This document shows, piece by piece, positions 17,234-26,023 of a DNA stretch of 45,190 nucleotides. Under the pieces are notes generated by a model, which was not told the DNA's origin, searched no databases, and saw only the letters and a list, made by a program, of their open reading frames with translations. Position numbers and translations under genes: made by a program. This DNA comes from JAUVKA01 sp964465145. Its GTDB lineage: Bacteria; Bacteroidota; Bacteroidia; Bacteroidales; UBA12481. The stretch is from the NCBI GenBank assembly GCA_964465145.1, contig CAYXJR010000032.1, positions 1 to 45,190 of the forward strand, written 5' to 3'. Position 1 is the first letter of the stretch. Each line of letters begins with the position of its first letter.

Positions 17234-18616
17234 CTATCGTCTTAATGCTTCGACTTCTGCAATAGTTTTGGGTTTTCTTTTTCCTAGTACGCGATAACCA
17301 TTATCGGTGATAAGTACATCTTCTTCATTCCGTATACCACTGAAGTTCTTATAAGCCTCAACCTTGTCGTAATTGATGAAATCAGTGAATTTTTTCTCTG
17401 CCCTCCACATATCGATTAATTCAGGAATAAAATATATCCCAGGTTCAATAGTAGCTACAAACCCGGGCTCTAATGGCCGGGCCAGACGAAGTGATTTCAG
17501 TCCAAACACTGTGCTTTTAGGTTTTCCTGCATACCCAACATAAACTTCGCCAAGGTCCTCCATATCGTGCACATCTAAACCCATCATATGTCCGGTACCG
17601 CATGGGAAAAACATAGCATGAGCACCAGCCTCAACCGCTGAATCGGGATTGCCTTTCATTAGCCCGAGCTCGGAAAGGCCAACAACTATTTCTTTACAAG
17701 CAGAAAGATGAACATCACGGAATGGTACTCCAGGGGCAAGCATTGACAGCGCTGCATCATGGGATCGAAGGGTGATTTCATATATTTCCTTTTGCCTGGC
17801 TGTGAAAGATGGATCCACGGGGAAGGTACTGGACAGATCACCGGCATAATTCAAAGCAGTCTCTGCTCCACAATCGCATAAAACCATATCACCTGGTTTT
17901 AGGGTATTACCATGATAGTGATTGTGCAGGGTTTGGCCGTTAATAGTCATGATTATTGGAAAGGAGATCTGTCCTCCGGCAGCAACAGCTACCTGCTGAA
18001 CGGCAGCGGCCAGCTCCGACTCTTTCAATCCAGGCCTGGCCATTTTCATTGCAGCAACATGCATGTCTACCGATACATCCACTGCTTTTTCGATTTCCCT
18101 AACCTCTTCATCGCTTTTATAATTACGGAGATTTACCACGGCCTGAACTAATTCTACAGATGATTTTGTGGCTGCATCATTGGGGTGGATGCCCATTAAA
18201 TTCAGCAGTTTGATTTTGTTCTCATGCCGATAGGGAGGCAAATAATGGATTTGCCGATTCTGGCCGGCAGCCTTCTTCAAAAATGGTTCAAGCTCCGATA
18301 TGGGTCTCACTTCACCTATCCCGTAGGCCTGACCTCTTTGCAATAAAGTCGGCTGAGTTCCCATCCAAACAATGTCCTCAACCGTGAGGTCATTCCCAAA
18401 TACAATTTCTTTTCCCTCATCAACATCAATTATTGAAGCCAGATGGGGGAAATTTAATCCGAAAAAATACAGGAAGCTGCTATCCTGGCGGAAGTGAAAG
18501 GTATTATCAAAATAATTCATTGGACTCTCGTCGTTACCCAGCAAGAGGATTAAACCGCTGGAAACCTTTTGACTGAGTTTTTTACGTCTTTCTTTATAAG
18601 CATCTGATGAAAACAT
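17234..18616 (-). CDS. pepP: Xaa-Pro aminopeptidase (M24B)
   Basis: A 460-residue aminopeptidase P family metallopeptidase that removes the residue before an N-terminal proline. The creatinase-like N-terminal domain (residues 1-175) is followed by the pita-bread catalytic domain. The metal ligands are visible: Asp pair in DCGAETALNYAGDLSSTFPV, His in GTGHMMGLDVHD, Glu in TIEPGIYF and Glu in NEEDVLIT. No signal peptide, so cytosolic. It is the first gene of a three-gene leftward operon, with a good promoter at 18649-18678. Together with the next gene it would process proline- or hydroxyproline-rich peptides. Confidence 0.92.
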   Translation of the reverse strand: MFSSDAYKERRKKLSQKVSSGLILLLGNDESPMNYFDNTFHFRQDSSFLYFFGLNFPHLASIIDVDEGKEIVFGNDLTVEDIVWMGTQPTLLQRGQAYGIGEVRPISELEPFLKKAAGQNRQIHYLPPYRHENKIKLLNLMGIHPNDAATKSSVELVQAVVNLRNYKSDEEVREIEKAVDVSVDMHVAAMKMARPGLKESELAAAVQQVAVAAGGQISFPIIMTINGQTLHNHYHGNTLKPGDMVLCDCGAETALNYAGDLSSTFPVDPSFTARQKEIYEITLRSHDAALSMLAPGVPFRDVHLSACKEIVVGLSELGLMKGNPDSAVEAGAHAMFFPCGTGHMMGLDVHDMEDLGEVYVGYAGKPKSTVFGLKSLRLARPLEPGFVATIEPGIYFIPELIDMWRAEKKFTDFINYDKVEAYKNFSGIRNEEDVLITDNGYRVLGKRKPKTIAEVEALRR

Positions 18617-18648
18617 ATTAACTGGTTTTAATGAATTGAAGTAATGAT

Positions 18649-18678
18649 CAAATTTATCAAGAACAGGATTAATACAAA
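18649..18678 (-). promoter_or_regulatory. Promoter of the pepP operon (leftward)
   Basis: Read on the minus strand: TTTG (18678-18675), an 18-nt spacer, TAAATTTG (18656-18649). Expected start near 18643, 27 nt before the pepP ATG. Confidence 0.65.
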
Positions 18679-18698
18679 ACGATTAATGGATATTTGGC

Positions 18699-18706
18699 TA
18701 AATTTG
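18699..18706 (+). promoter_or_regulatory. -7 element of the threonine aldolase gene
   Basis: TAAATTTG, an exact TAnnTTTG match, 18 bp before the ATG at 18725. It lies inside the upstream extension of the open frame and so argues for the downstream start. The -33 box is not obvious. Confidence 0.55.
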
Positions 18707-18724
18707 TATATAAATGCTAAACAA

Positions 18725-19765
18725 ATGAAGTATTCGAGAGGTTTTGCGAGTGACAATAATGCCGGTGTTCATCCCGAAATAATGAACGCAATTTTGGCCT
18801 GTAACATTGGGCATACAATTGGTTATGGTGATGATCCTTATACAACCTCTGCTGTGAATACCATTCAGGACCATTTCGGCAGGAATACAGAGGCTTATTT
18901 TGTCTTTAATGGAACAGCTGCAAACGTTGTTGGACTAAAAAACCTGACTCAGTCGTTTAATTCTATAATTTGTGCCGAAACAGCACATATTGAGGAGGAT
19001 GAATGTGGAGCCCCGGAATATTTTACCGGCTGTAAATTACTTCCTGTACACACTCAAAATGGCAAAATTGATCCTGGAAGTATTCGCCATCATCTGAAGG
19101 GGTTTGATTTTGAACATCACTCTCAACCTAAGGTTGTAAGTATTACACAGGCCACCGAATTGGGTACCGTATACAGCTTTGAGGAGCTCCGGGCCATGGC
19201 TGACTTTGTCCACGGCCAGGGATTATTGCTTCACATGGATGGTGCCAGGATTGCTAATGCTGCCGTCAGCCTTGGAGTAGATATGGCAGATATTACGAGG
19301 GATGCCGGGATTGATGTGCTCTCATTCGGGGGAACGAAAAATGGGGCTATGTATGGGGAAGCGATTTTGTTTTTCACTCCGGGACTTTCTCAATATTTTA
19401 AATATTTCAGAAAGCAAAGTATGCAGCTGGCTTCGAAAATGAGATATGTGGCTGTTCAGTTTGAAGCCCTTTTGACAGACAACCTTTGGAAAAGGAACGC
19501 TGGCCATGCTAATGAAATGGCCCGCTTGCTTGTTGACCGGGTTAAAGGAATAAAGGGGGTGGAGGTTACACGAGAAGTGGAATCCAATGGAGTTTTTGCT
19601 ATTGTCCCACCAGAAATAATCCCCCTGCTTCAGGAGGAATTTTTTTTCTATATCTGGGATGATGTGTCCTCTGAGGTTCGATGGATGACTTCCTGGGATA
19701 CTCAGCCAGAGGATATTGAGAGGTTTGGTAACCTACTTGAAAGTCTTACTGGCAAATCGGCCTGA
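18725..19765 (+). CDS. ltaE: Low-specificity L-threonine aldolase
   Basis: A 346-residue PLP enzyme that cleaves threonine or allo-threonine to glycine and acetaldehyde. The frame stays open back to 18644, but the family begins at MKYSRGFASDNNAGVHPEI, and both divergent promoter elements lie in the extension, so I use ATG 18725. PLP-site features: LLHMDGARIANA (the Asp that contacts the pyridine nitrogen) and SFGGTKNGA with Lys205 as the Schiff-base lysine. FNGTAANVVGL supplies the phosphate cup. It is divergent from pepP and is followed 51 bp later by the rhomboid gene. Assignment is firm; the threo/allo preference is not readable. Confidence 0.92.
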   Translation: MKYSRGFASDNNAGVHPEIMNAILACNIGHTIGYGDDPYTTSAVNTIQDHFGRNTEAYFVFNGTAANVVGLKNLTQSFNSIICAETAHIEEDECGAPEYFTGCKLLPVHTQNGKIDPGSIRHHLKGFDFEHHSQPKVVSITQATELGTVYSFEELRAMADFVHGQGLLLHMDGARIANAAVSLGVDMADITRDAGIDVLSFGGTKNGAMYGEAILFFTPGLSQYFKYFRKQSMQLASKMRYVAVQFEALLTDNLWKRNAGHANEMARLLVDRVKGIKGVEVTREVESNGVFAIVPPEIIPLLQEEFFFYIWDDVSSEVRWMTSWDTQPEDIERFGNLLESLTGKSA

Positions 19766-19816
19766 ACGTACGAACTGCCATAATGACTAAGGCCGGCTTT
19801 TTGATAGCTATAGAGC

Positions 19817-20554
19817 ATGAATTTTGAAAAAAAAAGATTCTTCATCAGTTTGGTTTTCCCGGGTTTTTTCCTGCTATTGATCTGGATGGTGTTCATTATG
19901 GATCAATCTCTTGGGTTGGAACTGCATTTTCATGGGCTTTATCCAAGAAAACTATCCGGTCTTCAGGGCATCCTTTTCAGCCCGCTTATTCATGGTGATT
20001 TCAAGCATATTATGGCAAATTCCATCCCTTTAATGGTTTTGGGTACAGGACTTTTTTATTTTTATAGGGATGTGGCGGTAAGGGTTTTTCTGCTTAGTTA
20101 TTTCATGACCGGATTATTTGCATGGCTTGCTGCACGGGAATCTTATCATATTGGTGCCAGTGGCCTGATATATAGCTTGGTGGGTTTTTTATTCCTCAGC
20201 GGCATTTTAAGAAGGCATTTTGGCTTGATGGCTATTTCACTCATAATTGTATTTCAGTATGGAAGCATGATATGGGGCATTTTCCCACTTGAGGAACGGA
20301 TTTCCTGGGAATCACATCTCATGGGATTGGTAGCCGGAATTTTCTTGGCTGTGGTGTATCGAAAGGTTGGTCCGCAAAAAGGTGAATTCCCGTGGAGTAG
20401 TGTAAAGGATGTAGCAGATAGTCAGGAGGATGATGAAGAAGAGTCAGGATTGCCGTGGTATGAATACGAGGTCGAAGGAAAGCGAAAAAAAGATATTAAT
20501 ATTCAAGGCCCACCACCTCCAACATGGGAATCGGACTGGACCCGTGAGGAATAA
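19817..20554 (+). CDS. Rhomboid family intramembrane serine protease
   Basis: A 245-residue membrane protease. Six hydrophobic segments are visible. The catalytic serine is Ser115 in GASGLIYS and the histidine is His167 in WESHLMGLVAG; HGDFKHIMANS (residues 59-69) carries the conserved His and Asn of TM2. All catalytic parts are therefore intact. The cytosolic C-terminal tail (about 190-245) is acidic then basic and includes a PPPPTW motif. It is smaller than the two-domain Bacteroidota rhomboids. It lies 24 bp before a radical SAM gene on the same strand. Substrate unknown. Confidence 0.88.
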   Translation: MNFEKKRFFISLVFPGFFLLLIWMVFIMDQSLGLELHFHGLYPRKLSGLQGILFSPLIHGDFKHIMANSIPLMVLGTGLFYFYRDVAVRVFLLSYFMTGLFAWLAARESYHIGASGLIYSLVGFLFLSGILRRHFGLMAISLIIVFQYGSMIWGIFPLEERISWESHLMGLVAGIFLAVVYRKVGPQKGEFPWSSVKDVADSQEDDEEESGLPWYEYEVEGKRKKDINIQGPPPPTWESDWTREE

Positions 20555-20578
20555 CTTCAAAGATAAAGCGGTGCATCC

Positions 20579-21550
20579 ATGACTGAAAAAAGAGAAGATC
20601 GACTTTATCCAATGTGGGGCCATGGGAAACCATACAATGATTTTTCCTCCTACATCAGAAAGTTTTTTGACTGCAGAGTTCAAAAATTATCTATTGATGC
20701 AGGATTTACCTGCCCAAACCGTGATGGAACCCGCGGAAAAGGAGGATGCACCTTTTGCGATAATAAAACTTTCAATCCAACATATTGCCTGCCTGAAAAC
20801 AGTGTGAGCCTTCAACTTGATCAAGGGATCTATTTTTTCCGGGAGCGATATAAAACTCAGAAATATCTTGCTTATTTTCAGGCTTATTCAAACACCTATG
20901 CTGCTCTGGATTATCTGAAAACCTTGTATGAAGAAGCTTTGTCTCATCCTGATGTTATTGGACTTGTCATTGGTACGAGGCCAGATTGTATCACGAAGGA
21001 ACTACTAAAATATCTGGATGATCTCAGTAAAAATTACTTTATCAGCCTTGAGTTTGGAGTAGAATCCTCGATTGATCGTACATTGAGCCGTGTCAACCGG
21101 GGCCATAGTTTTAAGGAAGCTGAGACAGCCCTGCTGGAATGTTCTGAATATGGTTTTAAAGTGGGTGTGCATATGATTTTAGGTTTGCCAGGGGAAAGCG
21201 AAGCAGACATTCTGTCGCATGCCGGACGTTTATCTGCTTTGCCATTTCATTTTCTCAAGATCCATCAGCTGCAGATAATAAAAGGAACACCAATGGCCAA
21301 TGAATATAGGAGGCTGCCAGGTGATTTTATCCAATTTTCGGCTGATCAGTATATCGACATGGTAATTCGTTTCCTGGAACTTTTAAATCCCTCTATAATA
21401 CTCGAACGCTTTATCAGTCAATCACCATTAGATAAGTTGATTACACCCAGATGGGGCCTGAAGAATTTTGAATTTACAGCAAAATTGGAAAAGGAAATGA
21501 TCAGACGAAATACCTGGCAGGGGAAAGGAATTAAAGGTGATTCAAGGTGA
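20579..21550 (+). CDS. TIGR01212 family radical SAM protein (YhcC-like)
   Basis: A 323-residue radical SAM protein. The family has an enlarged cluster motif; here the cysteines occur in GFTCPNRDGTRGKGGCTFCD (residues 42-61), matching the TIGR01212/YhcC pattern rather than plain CxxxCxxC. Other features: YFQAYSNTYA, GTRPDCI and LGLPGESEADI. No biochemical function is established for the family. Its last 16 bp lie in a direct repeat of AGGTGATTC, and it overlaps the convergent M19 gene by 9 bp. Confidence 0.9.
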   Translation: MTEKREDRLYPMWGHGKPYNDFSSYIRKFFDCRVQKLSIDAGFTCPNRDGTRGKGGCTFCDNKTFNPTYCLPENSVSLQLDQGIYFFRERYKTQKYLAYFQAYSNTYAALDYLKTLYEEALSHPDVIGLVIGTRPDCITKELLKYLDDLSKNYFISLEFGVESSIDRTLSRVNRGHSFKEAETALLECSEYGFKVGVHMILGLPGESEADILSHAGRLSALPFHFLKIHQLQIIKGTPMANEYRRLPGDFIQFSADQYIDMVIRFLELLNPSIILERFISQSPLDKLITPRWGLKNFEFTAKLEKEMIRRNTWQGKGIKGDSR

Positions 21551-22798
21551 TTCCGTAGCCCCTGGCCTTTGTGCCACCTTCTCCACTTCCCTCAAAACCC
21601 GCATGATATTTCCTCCCCAGATCTTTTCGATATCCTTTTTTGTGTATCCGCGTCTGACCAATTCAATGGTGATATTGCCCATTTCACTCACATCGAAGCA
21701 ATCCTCAATGCCTCCGCCTCCATCAAAATCAGTCCCGATGCCAATATGGTCGATTCCAGCCACTTCAACCACATGATCAATATGGTCAACAACGTCTTTC
21801 ACAGTTGCCAGCCTTTCAGGGTATTTCTCCCTCAACATCCCAAATGCTTTACGTGCTTCATCCCTCTCCTCATCTGACAAATCCTGGAAATTATTGTATT
21901 TGGCACGGAGAGCAGCCTCTTCCGCATCTCTTTCAGGATTAGGCTCCGGGGCTACAAGATAACCTGACAGGATACAAATCTGAATAACGCCTCCTTTTTC
22001 GGCCAGCTTGACGAGCATTTCATCCTTCATGTTCCTTGGATTTTGGCAAAGGGCCCAGGCGCATGAATGTGAGGCAATTATAGGGGCACTGCTAACTTCT
22101 ATTGCATCGTAAAACGATTTGTCTGAGGCATGTGACAAATCAACCATAAGACCTTGGTGGTTCATTTCCTTTACCACCTCAACACCGAAATCCGATAAGC
22201 CATCATGTTCTGGCCCGCCTTTGTCAGTGCTGGAATCGCAAATATCGTTATTACTTGAATGGCACAAGGTTATATAACGGGCCCCATTGTCGTAAAATTC
22301 CTTAACTTTTCCGATGTCATTTCCTAAAGTGTACCCATTTTCGATTCCTATAAAGATGGCCCTCTTACCTTCTTTTTCCAGGCGGTAGGCATCCTCGGGC
22401 GTGAGCGCCAGGCCAACAATGTCCTCATTCTTTTCAATAGTGCTATGAATAGATTCGAAGGTACTTACAGCCCTTTCATAGACCCTTTTATTTCCCTCTG
22501 CGTCACGGGGCCCCTGACCAACAAATACTGCAAAAAAGGCTCCGTCCAGTCCTCCTTCTTTCATACGGGGGAAATCAACCTTTCCACCCCGTTCCCTTGG
22601 ATCATGACGCTCAGCCATATTGTAATCAGGATTGCCGAATCTCATGGGAGTATCGTTATGAGTATCAATTGTCAGTACCTGGTCGTGGATTTTAGCTGCT
22701 TTTTGGATGATCTCCTGATCCGTAAGTTCGCCTGAACATCCGGCAAACAGGAAAAACACTAAAGAGATTAAAACTTGGGAGAGAAAAGTTCGTTTCAT
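21542..22798 (-). CDS. M19 membrane dipeptidase-like lipoprotein
   Basis: A 418-residue exported metallopeptidase of family M19 (renal dipeptidase). It has a lipoprotein signal (VFFLFAGCSG, cysteine 21). Metal-binding parts are present: DTHNDTPMRF (HxD), a central bridging Glu in IGIENGYTLG, MVDLSHAS, IASHSCAW and GIGTDFDGGG. It cleaves dipeptides, often with low stereoselectivity. The domain appears to end at LREVEKVAQ; the last eight residues are encoded by a dispersed repeat (21545-21575). Third gene of the queA-ygiQ-M19 leftward run, 20 bp after ygiQ. Confidence 0.9.
   Translation of the reverse strand: MKRTFLSQVLISLVFFLFAGCSGELTDQEIIQKAAKIHDQVLTIDTHNDTPMRFGNPDYNMAERHDPRERGGKVDFPRMKEGGLDGAFFAVFVGQGPRDAEGNKRVYERAVSTFESIHSTIEKNEDIVGLALTPEDAYRLEKEGKRAIFIGIENGYTLGNDIGKVKEFYDNGARYITLCHSSNNDICDSSTDKGGPEHDGLSDFGVEVVKEMNHQGLMVDLSHASDKSFYDAIEVSSAPIIASHSCAWALCQNPRNMKDEMLVKLAEKGGVIQICILSGYLVAPEPNPERDAEEAALRAKYNNFQDLSDEERDEARKAFGMLREKYPERLATVKDVVDHIDHVVEVAGIDHIGIGTDFDGGGGIEDCFDVSEMGNITIELVRRGYTKKDIEKIWGGNIMRVLREVEKVAQRPGATESP
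21545..21575 (+). repeat. Dispersed 30-bp repeat, copy 1
   Basis: This stretch (starts AGGTGATTCCG, centre TAGCCCCTGGCC, ends TTTGTGCC) recurs on the opposite strand at 43062-43091 with a single T insertion or deletion. The preceding ten bases (21535-21544, AGGTGATTCA) are a near-copy of its first ten. It overlaps the ends of two convergent genes. Confidence 0.75.
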
Positions 22799-22818
22799 TT
22801 TGTTGGAGTTTAAGGGTT

Positions 22819-24720
22819 CTAAAGTAGAAAAAAATATGGCCTACCTTTATTTTTCTTTATATTAAAATAAGTTGGCAGTAATTGACTGATGAGATCAGGC
22901 CTCTTAATTTTCTCCAGTTCCCTTCGTATTTCAGCCTGTTCTTCTTTTTTGTGCCAGAAAAAGAATCGTTTTTGAGCCTTTTTATCCTCAATTTTTGTGT
23001 CGACAAAAATTGGTTTCAAAGAATATGGATCAAGACCTGTGTAAAACATCACTGTTGCCAGGGTCATAGGTGTTGGGGTGAAATCCTGAACCTGTTCCAG
23101 CCGGAAATTAAGATCTCTGGTCTTTACAGCTAGTTCAGCCATATCTACCTTGGTACAGCCCGGGTGAGCAGAAATAAAATATGGGATAAGTTGCTGGTTC
23201 AACTTGTATTTGGTATTGATCTGGTCGAATTTCTTCCTGAATTTCAGAAACTGGATAAAAGGAGGTTTTCTCATTACTATCAGAACATGTGAATGCGTAT
23301 GTTCAGGAGCTACTTTTAGCCTTCCTGATACATGATGCCGGATCAGTTCCTCAGGATATTTCTGGTGGCTTGGTTCTTTCTTTTGATTATCCGACAAAAA
23401 AAGATCATAACGTACTCCGGATCCAATGAATGCTTTTTTAATGCCAGGAAGATTTCTGACTTTTTGGTACAGGTTGATAAGGGGAGTGTGATCGGTGCTC
23501 AGGTTAGGACAAATTTCCGGATCAATACAGGAGGACCTTTTACATTTCAAACAAGGTTCTGTTTTGCGGCCTGCCATCATATACATATTGGCTGAAGGGC
23601 CACCTAGATCGGAGATATAGCCTTTAAATCCAGGCATTTCCTTAACCTTCCTAACTTCTTTCAAAATAGAGTTTTCCGATCGGCTTTGAACAAACTTTCC
23701 CTGATGGGCTGATATTGTGCAAAATGCGCAACCCCCGAAACAGCCACGATGGATATTTACTGAAAACCGGATCATTTCGAAAGCAGGAATAAGGGGTTTT
23801 TTCCAGTATTTGGGATGTGGCAAGCGTGTAAAAGGCAGGTCATGGATATCATCCAGATCAGTTGTAGAGGTGGGAGGCAGGGTTGGATTGATCACTACTA
23901 TGCCTCTGCCTGTATCCTGTATAAGCCTTGGAGCTGAAAGAACATTGGAGGTTTCTTCAATAATCCGGAAGTTCTGAGCAAAGGATTTTTTACTGTTCAG
24001 ACAGTCTAGGTGCGAATTTAAAATAATGCTCTCCAATCCTTCAATTTCAGGTATGACTGTTGGGTCGTGAACGAAATATCCAATTTGTGGAATTTCCCGG
24101 ATAATATTTGCTCCAGATTCTGACTTTAAAGCGTCAACAATCTGGCTGATAGTCTTTTCTCCATTCCCGTAAACGAGGTAGTCGATGTATCCATCAGCCA
24201 GAACCGAAGAGTGAAGCTGGTCGTCCCAATAATCATAATGACTGAGTCTCCGCAGACTGGCCTCAATACCACCAGCGATTATCAGGCTATCAGGAAATAA
24301 CTTTTTAATGATGGAAGAGTAAACCTTAACCGCTCGATCAGGCCTGAATCCAGCCTGGTTACCTGGAGTATAAGGATCATCGCTTCGTAATCTCTTGTTG
24401 GCTGTATAATGGTTAACCATGGAATCCATATTCCCGGCAGTTACCCCGAAGAATAGTCTGGGTTTTCCCATCTTTTTAAAATCCCTTAAGTCGTCCTTCC
24501 AGTTTGGCTGGGGAACAATAACCACTTTAAGCCCCTTTGATTCCAAAACCCTGCCTATAACTGCTGGTCCGAATGCAGGATGGTCAACATAAGCATCTCC
24601 TGAAAAAATAATGACATCAGCCTGCTCCCAACCACGCCGCTCCATTTCTTTCCGCGTGGTTGGCAGCCAGGCGTCTGAGGATGCATTTGATGGGTAATAT
24701 TTTGTGTCTGCCTCCGCCAC
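22819..24720 (-). CDS. YgiQ family radical SAM protein (UPF0313)
   Basis: A 633-residue protein of the YgiQ family. An N-terminal Rossmann-like region (about 30-190, DVIIFSGDAYVDHPAFG) precedes the radical SAM core, with the cluster cysteines in RGCFGGCAFCTISAHQG (CxxxCxxC). A cysteine-rich PCLKCKRSSCIDPEICPN segment is also conserved in the family and may hold a second metal site. The C-terminus is shorter than that of E. coli YgiQ (about 740 residues), as usual in this phylum. Function not established. It lies 6 bp after queA and is probably co-transcribed. Confidence 0.9.
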   Translation of the reverse strand: MAEADTKYYPSNASSDAWLPTTRKEMERRGWEQADVIIFSGDAYVDHPAFGPAVIGRVLESKGLKVVIVPQPNWKDDLRDFKKMGKPRLFFGVTAGNMDSMVNHYTANKRLRSDDPYTPGNQAGFRPDRAVKVYSSIIKKLFPDSLIIAGGIEASLRRLSHYDYWDDQLHSSVLADGYIDYLVYGNGEKTISQIVDALKSESGANIIREIPQIGYFVHDPTVIPEIEGLESIILNSHLDCLNSKKSFAQNFRIIEETSNVLSAPRLIQDTGRGIVVINPTLPPTSTTDLDDIHDLPFTRLPHPKYWKKPLIPAFEMIRFSVNIHRGCFGGCAFCTISAHQGKFVQSRSENSILKEVRKVKEMPGFKGYISDLGGPSANMYMMAGRKTEPCLKCKRSSCIDPEICPNLSTDHTPLINLYQKVRNLPGIKKAFIGSGVRYDLFLSDNQKKEPSHQKYPEELIRHHVSGRLKVAPEHTHSHVLIVMRKPPFIQFLKFRKKFDQINTKYKLNQQLIPYFISAHPGCTKVDMAELAVKTRDLNFRLEQVQDFTPTPMTLATVMFYTGLDPYSLKPIFVDTKIEDKKAQKRFFFWHKKEEQAEIRRELEKIKRPDLISQLLPTYFNIKKNKGRPYFFLL

Positions 24721-24726
24721 TTGTTA

Positions 24727-25962
24727 TTACTGATTGTTGAGGTTTAAATTTAAAATGGAGCTGTCGCCATAGCTCAGAAAACGAAAATCATTTTTCAAGG
24801 CATAATTATATACCGATCTCCATTCTTCTCCAAGAAAAGCTGCCACTAAAAGCAGAAGGGTACTGCCAGGCTGATGAAAATTAGTGATCAGGCGGTTGAC
24901 TATGCGGAATTGATAACCTGGGACGATAATCAAGCGGGTAGTAAACCGGATCTCATCCATAGAATTGATATCCAGGTACTTCAATAGTAAATCCAGACTT
25001 TCACCGGGCGAAATTTCAGGATGATCAAGGTATGGTTCCCATTGGCCAATTAATTGATCCTGTAATACAGCATTTTTGTCTATAGCTATTTTCAAACCCA
25101 GCCAATACAGACTCTCGAGTGTTCTTAAGGAAGTAGTTCCTACAGCTGTAATTCCAGAGACCAGGTGATGAATCAGACGATTTAATGTTGTTCTTGAAAC
25201 AAAAAGGGGTTCCCTATGCATTGTATGGTCCAAAATTTGTTCAGTCTGAACTGGTCTGAAAGTTCCGGCTCCAACGTGAAGGGTCACTTCCTCAACCTCA
25301 ATGTTTTTATTTTTCAGGGATGAGAATACTTCATCGGTGAAGTGGAGTCCCGCAGTTGGTGCAGCTACAGAACCGCTGAACTGGGCATAAATGGTTTGGT
25401 ACCATTTCTTGTCTCTGGGTTCGGCTTCCCTGTTTAAATACGGAGGGATAGGTGTGGAACCGGCGATCTCCAGAATACCTGCAAAGCTTAGATCGGAGTT
25501 TACCCACTCAAATCGAATCAGGAACTGATTGGTGTTTTGTTGGATTTGAGAGGCTTGCAAAATGATTATACGATCACCTAAGGGAATCTGGGATTCTAAA
25601 ATTCCACTTTTCCATTTCTTTGCATTCCCAACCAGGCACATCCATTCGACTCTATTTTTTTGCGCGAAATTTTGTTCGTAATCGGGAGGATTGTGAGGTT
25701 CCAGGCACATTACTTCAATTGTTGCCCCTGTGCTTTTCTTAAAGATCAACCTCGCCTGAATTACCCGAGTGTTATTACGAATCAGTAAGTTGTGTTCTGG
25801 AATTTCCTTTTCCAGTTGGTTAAATGGACGCTCGTAGATATTGCCGCCCTTGGATACCAGGAGTTTACTTTGGTCTCGTACCATAAGTGGATGTTTCGCA
25901 ATTCTGCTATCGGGCAGATCATACTTGTAATCTTCTATTCTAATTCCTGTAATTCCCTTCAT
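24727..25962 (-). CDS. queA: S-adenosylmethionine:tRNA ribosyltransferase-isomerase
   Basis: A 411-residue enzyme that transfers and rearranges the ribosyl part of SAM onto 7-aminomethyl-7-deazaguanine in tRNA, the step that gives epoxyqueuosine. Family motifs: YDLPDSRIAKHPL at the start, SVAAPTAGLHFTDEVF, HVGAGTFRPV, and TNFHQPGSTLLLLVAAFLG near the end. It is longer than the usual 340-360 residues, as in other Bacteroidota copies. It heads the leftward queA-ygiQ-M19 run and has a back-to-back promoter with the DUF2027 gene. Confidence 0.93.
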   Translation of the reverse strand: MKGITGIRIEDYKYDLPDSRIAKHPLMVRDQSKLLVSKGGNIYERPFNQLEKEIPEHNLLIRNNTRVIQARLIFKKSTGATIEVMCLEPHNPPDYEQNFAQKNRVEWMCLVGNAKKWKSGILESQIPLGDRIIILQASQIQQNTNQFLIRFEWVNSDLSFAGILEIAGSTPIPPYLNREAEPRDKKWYQTIYAQFSGSVAAPTAGLHFTDEVFSSLKNKNIEVEEVTLHVGAGTFRPVQTEQILDHTMHREPLFVSRTTLNRLIHHLVSGITAVGTTSLRTLESLYWLGLKIAIDKNAVLQDQLIGQWEPYLDHPEISPGESLDLLLKYLDINSMDEIRFTTRLIIVPGYQFRIVNRLITNFHQPGSTLLLLVAAFLGEEWRSVYNYALKNDFRFLSYGDSSILNLNLNNQ

Positions 25963-25979
25963 TGCATAATCCCAGATGG

Positions 25980-25997
25980 CAAAAATAGCTAACTTTG
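25980..25997. promoter_or_regulatory. Back-to-back -7 elements of queA and the DUF2027 gene
   Basis: On the minus strand TATTTTTG (25987-25980) matches TAnnTTTG exactly and faces queA. On the plus strand TAACTTTG (25990-25997) is also an exact match and faces the gene at 26024. Only two bases separate them in the 61-bp gap, so the two transcripts probably exclude each other to some degree. Confidence 0.6.
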
Positions 25998-26023
25998 AGG
26001 GATTTTAATTCTGAGGGAAAACG

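Noticed and set aside
18644..18724. N-terminal extension of threonine aldolase
   Set aside because: The extension is not found in the family and contains the promoter elements of both the aldolase and pepP genes.
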